In this document: positions 11,701-23,700 of the stretch, one piece after another
Layout: every line of letters starts with the position of its first letter
Numbering within the stretch: position 1 is the first letter of the stretch
DNA from: Paraspadella gotoi
Lineage: Eukaryota; Chaetognatha
Length of the DNA stretch: 64,000 nt
NCBI GenBank assembly: GCA_051294375.1
Contig: CM119270.1
Span: forward strand, 8,605,213 to 8,669,212
Direction: 5' to 3'
Made by a program: the position numbers and the translations under genes
The notes under the pieces: model-generated
Databases searched by the model: none
The model's input: only the letters and a program-made list of their open reading frames with translations
What the model was told of the DNA's origin: nothing

Positions 11701-14700
11701 GGAGATGATGCAATAACTATTTGACGTGAGACTGAGAAAAGGCAGGGATTTTTAATAGTAACGGTTTAACTCAAAAAGTAATAAAAAAGAATCGGAAATT
11801 AGTATAAATGAAAAGTATAGATATGAAAAAGATAAAAAAAAGGAAGTATTTTTTTGTAATTTTTGTCGTACATAAATGAGACTCAGCTCATATGAATAAA
11901 AAATGCCGAAAAATAGCTGGAAAGTAATCGCGAAAATTTTTTTTTCCATCATGGTACAAGCCTTCATTCGCTTTTTCACAATTTTCAAGATTTTGGTTTA
12001 CCAAAATAATATTGAGAAAGAGAGGGGGAAGGAAAGTTGCCAATAAAGATGTGAGACAGGACAGTGATGAATTATGAGGACAGGTTAAGTTGGGAAGAGA
12101 GAGAGAAAGAAGGAGAGGGAAAAGAAATGAAATTGGTGAGTGAGAGAGAGAGAGAGAGAAGCAGAGGTCATCATTTGGTGAATCAATACCCTCCTCTCTG
12201 CGGAGGCGTGGGTTCGAATCCCACTGCTGCCACCACATTTAAGTAAGTTGACTGGGATTTCAATATGAAATCAAAGTGGAATTTTATTATCAGAAAATAG
12301 ACAAGAGAAGACTGTCAATTTTCAGACAGAGTGAATCAAAGCAGAAACAGAGGCTATTTATAAAGGTTAAGTAGACGAAGCCAGATTCCTATTCCGGAAC
12401 CTCTTCTGGAACCATTTTTTCCTCTTCCGAAAGGTATTGTTCCTCTTCTGGATTTGGCTTCCAAAATCCTGTTCGAAATCATTCCAGAATCTGCTTCCTC
12501 TTCCGGAATCCTCTTCCTTAATACTTTTCTCTGTTTTCGAGTTTTTATTCATCTATGATGATTTAAAAAAAAAAAAAAATCAATGTGTCCAAATTTTATT
12601 ATAATTGATCAAGTGATTTAAAAGATATTATTTTTTAAACTTGAGTATTCCAAAACCAAATGAGAAAATAGATTTTTATCTAAAAGTTTCAAAATTATAG
12701 ACTAGTCATTCATCAAATGTTTTAATAAACTTAAGATCATTATTTATGATTCCAGTTATCCAGCTATCCTTCCTGATGTCCAGTGTAATTTTGGTTCATT
12801 TTTAATCTACTACATGGTGACAATTTTACAAGCGCCGGTAGAAAAACGCTGTCATTTGCAAACCCATGAAGATTTTTTCAATGTTAAATATGAATTTCAA
12901 AGTAAAAACCCAAACTATTTATGAATGCAAATTTTATCAGAATCGACTTTGATATGCCTCAGCAATGATAGCAGGAAGATGGACTCTTTCATGATACTTA
13001 TATAAATAATAATATTTTATGTTATAATAATTTAAACAGGTCATATATTTTGAAAAAAGATTTAAAATTTTAAATAATTCACTTTTGACACTCTTAAATT
13101 AACGAAGGCTGGGCAGCTTACTTTTTATGTTAAAGTTTTTGTAAGTATATAATTCTCTTCATATTTTAAGGGCTTTCTGAAGATATTAATATTGTTAAAC
13201 TTTGTTTAAAAAAGTTATAAAAGTTTTAAAAAAAATTTAAAAACAGTGAGTTGGAAAATGAAACCCGATTTGAAAAGCCAACTTTCTCCACTTATTGTCA
13301 AGGCATATCTTAACTGATCAATATAAAATTTTAACACATAAATGGTTTTAGTATTTTCTACTCAAGTAATTTTTAAAATCAATGAAATAACCACTGGTTT
13401 GCAAATTTCAGCGTATTTCTACCGGGGCTTGTAAAATTGACACCTTGTGCAAGGAAAAAAAAATTAGAAGAAAAAAGATTAGTTTTAAATTTATCAGATT
13501 TTTTCCCGTTCAGCTTTGCGGTAGAGTACTTCTTAAAAAATCACTGCTCCTAAACGGACGGCCCGATAATAATAAAATTTATGACAGACTTATTATCTTT
13601 CAATAAACTTTACTTTAAAATTAAAAAAAAATATTGAAATAGGGTCATATTTAAAGCCCGAAATAAAGTTACGCGAATCAGAAGATCCCGACTCTATAAT
13701 TCACTTTGTCGTCCGTCGGTCCGCCCTCTCAATCTTGTCGGGCATTCACTTATATCATGTCAGAACATCGAATTATGATAAATTATGCAAAAAAACGATG
13801 TCCGTCCGTCCGTCCGTCCATCTGTCTGTCCGTCAGTCCCACCTTAGCAAAAAACTCAAATTGCTTGTGATAGGATGGATGGATTGGAATGAAATTTTGT
13901 GTGTGGGTGGGGAAGTTTGTGATTAAGCTGGAAATCAAGTGTTGATAGAATCGTCTGAGTGGAAATGAGTTTAAATGGAAAAAACAAAAAACCTGTTTCA
14001 CTAATTGATTATGCTTTTTTTATTTTTATATTAAATGTAAATGCAAGATGTATTAATTAATCAAATAATTATTCAGTTAATTAATCAATTATTTAATTAA
14101 TTAATCAATAATTAATTAATCAGTCAATTAATCAATCAATTAATTATTAAATCAATCATTTATTTATCTATTAAATTATTATTCAATCAATTTATTTATT
14201 AATTAAATAATTATTTAATCAATCAATTAATCAAGTCAATCGTTATTGGCATTGTTGTCATCATTGCCATCTTCGTCGTTGCTTTTATCGTGGTAAGTAA
14301 TCAAAAGACCTAAAAACAAACATTTCGGATCAAATTAATTAACTACCGCTAATGCAAGTGGAAATAAGTTTGAATGGAAAAAACAAAAGTCATATTTACT
14401 TGAAGCATTTTTACTTATATTTACTCATAATTAGGCACTTTTTTCATCAAAGCCCCCTTTCTGCGACTCCTGAAGCAGCGGACTCAAACACGCGCACAAA
14501 ACTTGTCTCTTTTGCTGCTTCCATCGCCGCTTTATGCGTCACTCCTTTTTTCATCACTCTCATCGTTGCAACTGCTTCCTCCATCGTTCAAATTATTGTA
14601 GTCAACCTTGATCTTGATGGAGGCTAAATTCTTTCTTTCACTGAGTTACCCAGCAAGCCAGAATTTTTTTATTGCTAAAGTAGCATAGCGAAAAACGACC

Positions 14701-17700
14701 CTAATTCTTAATCCCTAACCCTATCTATTCCCTAATATAACCTCATTCCTAACCGAAACTCTAAACAATTAATTAATCGTTCAAATTATCGTCTTCGTTT
14801 TTGTCGATCCCAATCCTGACTCTGAGTCATCCAGCCAGAAAGAGAGCGAGAGAGATTCGATGCTCCGTCATACGGCAAGGTTGATTAGATGATTAAAAAG
14901 GTTGATTAGGGAGTCATAATCAATTAGAAAAACAGTTTTTTTGTTTTTTCCATTAAAACTCATTTCCACTCAGACGATTCCATTGAAACTTGATTTCCTG
15001 CTCTTTCCTATGCACATACCAAATTTCATGTCAATCGCCCCATCAACTCATGAGTAATTGGCATTCAAATAATGAAATCGATTTTTTTGTTTTTTTTTTA
15101 TTTAAACTCATTTCCACTTGGACGATTCATTCGAAACTTCATATCCAGCTTAATCACACACTTCCCTAACCACACACAAAATTTCATTCCAATCTATCCA
15201 TCTAATCATGAGTAAATGGTGTTTTTTGCTAAGGTGGGACGGATGGGCATAATTTATCATAATTCGATGTTCTGACATGATATAAGTGAATGCCCGACAA
15301 GATTGAGCGGGCAGACCGACGGACCGACAAAGTGGATTATAGAGTCGGGATCTGCTAATAAGCAGATCTAACTAAAAAAAAGGTTAATATTGGTTGAAAA
15401 CTGTAAAGTTTTTCAATCCTAGAATTATTGTAACATTCAAAGATTGACTTTTATGCTACAGGTTAATATGTGGACTGTACTTAAAAAAATCCAACTCAGC
15501 ATTGAAAAATGGGCACTTTTCCTACACAGCGACAGGTTCATAATTTTTTTATGTTTTCTCTTTTTATCGAGTCTTCCGGCGAAGCCGGTTCAGGCTCGAT
15601 TTCCATTCGGTTGATCTTCTTTGTGACATTGTCGTCGTCGTCGTCATCGGCGTCACGCTTTTTTGCAATCATGGCTGTAAAGAATAGTCGTACGTCATTA
15701 ACACTTATCGATAATTACTGTCTCTTCATATGAAATTTTTACTATACTTTACTTATTAGTATTCAGTAATCTGTTGAATTACAAAACAAAATAAATATTT
15801 AGTTTTTTTAAATCAATAATATATAATCCATTCTAACGCATATTTACGATTTGGATTCCACCGAATTTTTTAGGTTTTTGGCGGACGCTGACTGGGCCTA
15901 CATCGAAAGAATCGTGGTTTTTGATAGCCCTTATGGAGATGAGTTTGAGATGCAAAAAGAACTTTTTCAAGAGCGGTGGACAACTTGTCCTGAATGCCAC
16001 TCGAGGCATCCCAATAGCCCGTCAAACAAAGAATTAGAGGATATGGAGGAAGAGGCTAGGTAGTTAAGATAATTTTTTCAATTTCTGATCGTAACAGATA
16101 ATAACATACTAACTCATAATAAACTTCTCTGTAAATCTATGAAAAAATCTATAAATCAATCGGTCAATGAACCAGTGGCTGCTCCAATACATGTAAATAA
16201 CTTTTAAGGGATTAAACTGAATGTTACTCCGGCACAAATATTTCTTTATAATTTCCAAAAAAAATTTGTCAATAAAAAATAATATTATGAATATTTTGTT
16301 CATTTTTTTGGTTGCATCATTCTTTCAACTTGCATCATTTTTTCAACTTGCATAATTTTTTTAACTTGCATAACTTTTTCAACATACTGTGGGAAAACAA
16401 TTCGCCGATCCTCTGGCCAATTATTTTGTCCGAAGATTCTGGCCGTGAACTCTCTATCTCTCCCTCTGTGATATCAAGCATTCCAGCGTCGTCCGTCCCG
16501 TGAAAGTCTGACGTAGGTTTCTATGAATATTTCTCGCTGAATATCGAGTATTTTTATAGTACACCAAATATCCATAAAAAATCTCCCGAGTCTCGCAAAA
16601 TTACGTCACAAAGACCGACAAAAGACAGACAAAAGATCAACAAAATAACCGGAAAACATTGGTCGAACCCGCGAGGACAGGTAAAGTACGGTCAAAGATA
16701 AAAGTTCGGCTGAGAGAAGCATTTAAGTAAGTAGACAGAGATTTGACGGACGCATTCTGCTCGTTTGTTTTCTTATAGGCATTGTTCCCGCTAGGCCCCT
16801 AAGACCTCGAAGGTGTTGAAGTCCAGGTCGCGGTCAATGCTTTTGATGGAGCTTTCGGGCGCAGGTGGCGCTGCCGGCTCCGCCTTTTTCCTGACGGCAA
16901 AGTCCATCTTCTTGAACGATGTAGGTATTTATACAGAGCAAGCGGATCATCGACACGGGTTGGTTTTCCGGATGGCATGAAGCCCATCTTGTGATTGGTC
17001 AATTCACTTGGTGGTTCGTCCAATGAAAGAGCAAATCCGGATTCCGTCGCGGATCCGATTCCATTTTCGGTTCCTATTCAATCTGCGATGGAAGAAAAAG
17101 ACAATAGCGAGGCATAATATTTTACACCCTCTCTCTCTCCCTTTACGGCTGATTGATACCTTAGCTAAGGTCACAGTCTTGTTTCCTTTATAAAGAGCCA
17201 AAATATGTCTTCGTTTTAATCTCTAAAAATGTTGTTTCTATGTCCTTTTTCTTCCGTTTTACATTCGTCTAATACGCAACCTCTCTCTGCTTCCTACTCG
17301 CCGGCAGCAACAGACAACTTTCTGATATCCACGCGCCTCTCAAGCTCCAAAGCCTTGTGATCATCACTTTACCATAGCGACTTATTATTATTTAACTAAG
17401 TCGCTGAAAAAAAATATTTTAGGTAGTTTGAAAGATTTGAATATTCTAAAATTGACGAAAAGTATTTTTGTCATTGGCTTTAAGTGCTGATAAAATGTGA
17501 TATAATTGTTTGATTTTAAAAATAAAGACATCATATAAAACTGTTAAGAACTTTTGAATCCAACGAGTAAATTAAATGCAATTTTTATAACTGTACTGAT
17601 TCACGGTATTCATTTGTGAAGTGACAGTACGCTTGAGACACTCTGTGTGAGAGAAAGAAAGAGAAACTTTAAAAAAAATTTAAATGAATGTGACTTTTGT

Positions 17701-20700
17701 TCTTTTCATTTCCTCTTAATCGATTCCACCAAAACCTTATGTCCAGTAGAGCTCCCAGAAATACCATGCATTTTTGAAAGTTCCTGATACCAAATTTAGT
17801 GGAGAAAACGAATATCACAATAAAAAATTTTCCTGAATGCTCTTGATGGATTTTCCACGCCAGTTTTTGCGTCATACCACTTCCGGTTTTAAAAAATGAG
17901 CAGTTATTCAGCAAGCATACTTAAATTAATCAAAATAAAGTTATTAATAACCTCATTACTAATTTTTTTGTTGTGGTTTTTAAAAAATTATTATTAAGAA
18001 AGACTTCAAATTATAAATTATTAATTTTTTTAAGCCAAATCGTCCCTGACCAAATTACTATACAAATTCTAATAAGATTGTATAAGAAAGTATGATTTGG
18101 TTATACAAATAGAGATTTTAAATATTTAATCCTTAAGCCAAGATATTGGCCAAATGATACAAAAAGAAAGTAGCGAATTAGATAAAAGGCGCCTTGGCCT
18201 TTGTGGATAGCAAGCCTCCCACACGAGCTTAGGTTAAGGTTAGGGGAAAGGCTGCTCGGGTTAAGATTCAGACTTGGTGTAAGACAAGAAGCCCACGTTA
18301 GGGTTAGGGCTATGGTTAGGTTAGATATCCCAAGCCAGGGAAACTGATTAAGATTAAAGTTTTGTTTAGAGCCCGGTTTAGGGTTAGGGTTGATTGAGAG
18401 GCTTGCTAGCTGCAAAGGCCAAGTCGCCTTCCTTCTAATTCGCTACTTTTTTTTGCATCACTTGATTGGGGTTCAATTAAAGTTTCCTAAAAAAATTTCA
18501 TTATTTGCTTCCGAGGCTTTTGAATGAGCATGTTGTTCCAATGAAGTTACGGTATGAACTCTACCAGGTTGCATTACTAAATTTCAACCTTCATAAGTTT
18601 CTTAGAAACAATCAATAAAAATCTCAGAAAAAAAATCTAAGTATAAATCTAAGTCTAACTTTTGACAAATTCTACTTTCTCCGCAGACAGCGTATTCTCC
18701 GATTAGAGGGCGTGAATTACAGCCAACAATACAATAAGGGGAGTATCAACCAAGAAGTCTATCACGACCTGTATGGCCGTAAAGAGGAGCTGTTAGAGAC
18801 GCCTCGAGGCTACACCAACATTGACGAACAAATGGTTGAATACAGGTATTTGTATTATATGATATTTTGAGATAAAAATTGAGGATGATGTTATGTTTAA
18901 ATCAGTTTCTAAGTTTACGATAACCATTAACTAATTTTAACTTAACCGCTAATATATTTATTTTAATGGTTAAATTCGGTTAATTTTCAAATATGATTTT
19001 GTTATCTTTTGTTATAAAATCTTTGATATTTTAAAAGAAAAGTATTTTCCTGTCCTCTCTTATTCTTCTCTCCCTTTCTTACCATATTTCCCCCCTCTCT
19101 CTCTTCTCCGTTTTTCCTTTAATCTGTTTTCTATCCAAATCTCTCTCTTATTCTTTATTCCGCTCACTTTTTACCTTTCTGTTCTTTTCTTTTTCTTTCT
19201 CTCTTTTCCCCTCCTTCTTTACCCCCGTTTTTTGCTTTTAACTTTTTTTTTTTCGTCCTTCCAGTATTTTTTTTTACTTACTTTCTCCCAATTTTTTTTC
19301 GTTTTTTCTTTTAACGAATTTTATGCATATATACATAAAATAATATTTTGAAATATAATATATATGCACATTAGAGCGTAGTGAAAGTTACATACAAAAA
19401 TTCTAAAAGTCAATTATGAACAACAAACCATCAGTGAACATTAATTTGCGAAAAAAATTAATTGTATGTTTTTACTTTTCGCATTAGAGTATATTTATAT
19501 ATAGTACTATCCTTTTAAAATGGAAAAATTTCAAAATAGGCTTTTCTTTATTTTGTTTGCAGATTTTAATTCCTAGTAAAAAGTTGATAAAAGAAAATAT
19601 AACTCATTTTTAAAAATTATTTCATTAAGTGGGTAAAAAATTAGAAAAAACTCTATTTAATATTGATCGGGAAAACATTGAGGAGAGAGGAAGGGTTTAG
19701 ACAGAGAGACCGGTGGTAAGTAGCTTCACCAGGTACTCTGGGAGTGAATAAACGAGATTGTGTGAGAGTCTTGATTGAAAGCTTGCAGGGACCTGCTATG
19801 TCATTATCTTGTAAGAGTGATGGAGGCCTTAAACCACCAAAGCCTGTCAAAAGTCAGGGGCAAGAAAGCTTATTTATTAAATGGATGGATAATTATTATA
19901 TTGGTTGCACCAACTTCATATAAAAAGTTAATTTTCAGCTTAAAATATAACTTTTTTTCATTTTTGACCCATTTAATGAAGGAATTTTTCAAAAAGAGTT
20001 ATATTTTTTTTATTAACTTTTTAAGACGAATCCAAATCTGCAAAAAAAATATTTAAAAAAAACTGTTTTGAAATTTTCATATTTATTTATACTATGTATA
20101 AATATAGCCTAAAGCGTAAATTATAAAATTTATATAAAATTTATTTATACAGAAATGCTCACTTTTAGAATTTTAATTAAAGTTAAATTTAGAAATTTTA
20201 CTAAACCTTACTGTATAATCTAAAGACATAAAAGCATACATCAAATGACAATACTGCAAAATAATGATTATGGTAAATTAGGTTTACGCCAAAACTTGTT
20301 ATCATTTGAAACCAGGAAAGATATGGAAGCTTTAGAGACGGGAGTCCGTATTGGAAAAAAAAAAGAAAAAAAAAAGAATAAGGCTGTCAGTCGATTGGAA
20401 GAGACACAAAACACAAAAAGTGAAAATATTAATAAAAATCGCAATATCCTTGGAAGAATGAAAAAAACGGGTATGATAGTAAAAAAATAGGAAATTAGTA
20501 AAACAATAAAGATTTGGCCTAATAATAATAGACAAGACCTCAAACTAAAATTTAAGAGGTTTTCTTTCTGGCGATAAAATAAATGCTTTATAAAGTAATA
20601 TACTAGTATCTTTATGTTTATGTCTAGTAAATCGTTATATATTTCCTAATACTTCAGGAAGAATTTTTAACAAGAACTTAAAGCGCTTATCAAGTGAATA

Positions 20701-23700
20701 CACAAAAATTTTATATAAGAGGTAAAACTTTTTTCACTCAGATTAAAATAAGAGAACAATATTTGCTAGAAATTGAAAAACAGGTCGCGGAATTGCAATA
20801 ACGATTCCAATACTCCAGATAACGAATGGGAAGCCATGGATGAAGTCAATGTGGTAGGCTAAAAGAATTAATAAATAAACAAGTTTGAGCAAACAATGTC
20901 GGATCTGCCCACGATCATTATCGGTAATTAATTAAATAATAATTAATTAATTAATATTTAATTCAAGTTAATTAATTATTTAATTAATTAATAATTAATT
21001 TATTCAAGTTAATTATTTAATTAATTAGGCAATTAATTAACTAATTTGATCTGAAATGTTTGTTTTGATTGATTAATCGACTGATTAATTATTGATTAAT
21101 TAATTGATTAATTAACTGATTAATTATTTGATTTGATTTGATCGTTGCCTCAACATCTTGCATTTGTGGATAAGGCGCTAAGTGGGCTGAAGATGACTAT
21201 CTTTAACTTCTTTAACCCCCTCTAGCAGCTATGGAACGGGTCCTGGGCTTGGAACCAGGCTTGAGGGTTTACCACGCCCCCAAGGCGGCTTACGGCCGTC
21301 CTCACACTTCCCGCAGAATAGGTACCGGGTTGGGATTGAACCCGGTACCTGGTGGTCATGAGCTGATGGCTTTACTCAATGAGCCACCGGGTCACGACTG
21401 CAGGATTCATGCTTAGAGGCGGGGTGAACTTTGCTATGCCCGACTACACATTTACATTTAAAATAAAAAGAACCATAATTAATTAGTGAAACAGGTTCTT
21501 TGTTTTTTCCATTTAAACTCATTTCCACTGAAACGATTCCATCAAAACTTGATTTCCAGTTTAATCACACACTTTTCTACCTAAATACAAAATTTAAAGT
21601 CAATCGCCCCATCCACTCATGAGTAATTGGTGTTCAAATAGTGAAATATATTTTTTTGTTTTTTCCATTTAAACTCATTTCCACTCGGACGATTCCATCG
21701 AAACTTCATATCCAGCTCAATCACCCACTTCCCTACCCACACACAAAATTTCATCCTAATCCATCCATCCAATCACGAGAAATTGGTGTTTTTTGCTAAG
21801 GTGGGACGGACGGACGGGCGGACGGACGGACAGACAGACGGATGGACGGAAATCGTTTTTTTTTGCATAATTTATCATAATTCGATGTTCTGACATGATA
21901 TAAGTGAATGCCCGACAAGATTGAGGGGGCGGACCGACGGACCGACAAATGAATTATTATTATTATTATTATTATTTTTTTTTTTATTATTATCCGACTA
22001 AAAAAGTTTGAGCAAACAATGTCAGATCTGCCTACTTTAATTAAGCGATAATAAACTAATCCGATGATAAATCACGACAATTTTTTTCTGACTTACAATT
22101 TTTGATCTTAACAGATCATAACAAATCGTAACATAACAAATCATAACAGACTTCTTAATAATCTATTAAAAAATATATAAATCAAATGATCTATCAACTG
22201 TTACCAGTAGCTGCGCATAATTTGGTCAACAGGCAAAATTTGATCAACTTGCATAATTTAATAATTTTGCATAATTTGGTCAACTGACATAATTTTTTCT
22301 ACTTGTATAATTTGGTCGACTCTAAAAATGTGGTCAACTGGCATAATTTGATCAACTGGCATAATTTTGTTAACTGGAATAATTTGGTCAACTGGCATAA
22401 CTTAGTCAATGGTCATTTGATCTAATTTGGTCAACTGACGTAATTTGGTAAACTGAAACAATTTGGTCAACTGGCATAATTTGGTCAACTAGCATAATTT
22501 GGTCAACTGGCTTAATTTGGACAACTGACATATTTTGTCTGCTGGCATAATTTGGTTAACTGGCATAATTTGGTTAACTGGCATAATTTGGTCAACTGGC
22601 ATAATTTGATCAACTGACATAATTTGCTCAACTGGCATAATTTGGTCAAATGGCATAGTTTGGTCAACTGGCATTATTTGGTCAACTGGAATAATTTGGT
22701 CTACTGGCATGATTTGGTCAAATGGCATAATTTGGTCAATAAATCAATCATTCAGAGAGAGATAGAATGTGCCTTTTGGTTTTCTATTTTAAACTCTTTT
22801 CCTCTCCTACGATGCAATTAAAAATTAATATCCAGCTTAATCACCTACGTTCCTACCCTTAAACAAAATTTCAGTTCAATTTATTTATCAAATTTTATTA
22901 AATATAATTATTATTAGTAAATATAAGTAAAAATACTCAAAGTCAAGATGACTTTTGTTTTTTTCTATTTAAACTCATTTCCACTTGCACAATTCCATCG
23001 AAACTTAATATCTTACACTTTCCCACCAACACACAAATTTTCATTCCAATCCATCCATCCAATCACGAATAATTGGAGTTTAATGCTATGGGGAGACGGA
23101 TAGACAGACAGATGGACAAACGGACGGACATAATTTTTTTTGCATAATTTATCTTAATTCAATGTTCTGACATGATAAAAATTATTTACCGACAAGATTT
23201 TGGGATGGGACCGACGGACTGGCAAAGTGATTTATATAGTCGGAATCTGCTGATAAGCAGATTCAACTACAAATTCTAATATCTTTTTTAGTCGGATCTG
23301 CTTAATAAGCAGTAAAGCTTGTACCTGTGAACATTTTTAAATACAATTTTTTATTTTTTTATTTTTAAAAGCACATTATGTCATAACATCGAAATATGAC
23401 AAATTATGCAGATTGAATTGGACATGTTTGGGCTCAGTTTCGAGCCTTCATCACCCGATAGACACATTTGAATAGCGGGTGAATGGTCAAATTCCAATGC
23501 TCGATGTGCTGGTAAAGCGCAAAGAGGGTGGCTCATTGGAATTTTCAGTATATCGCAAACCAACCCACACTGACTAATATATTCCCTTTGATTCTCATAC
23601 TCCCTTGTCGCACAAGCTCGCCACGGTCAGAGCCAGAAAATGCGAAAATTGAGAAATTTTTAAAAAAAATTTTTTAGTCGGATCTGCTGATAAGCAGATC

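Larger units (their letters stand above)
16060..18686. other. Intron e6-e7 with mixed repeats
   Basis: Holds 18-bp TTTTTCAACTTGCATAAT units at 16310-16385, a reversed fragment of the tRNA-Leu-primed LTR element at 16720-17110 (listed separately), and a degenerate TTAGGG tract at 18215-18400. The rest (17200-18200) shows no recognisable feature. Confidence 0.5.

Noticed and set aside
12163-12237. Functional tRNA gene
   Set aside because: No 5' half or D arm, and the CCA is encoded, which nuclear tRNA genes lack; better explained as a copied primer.
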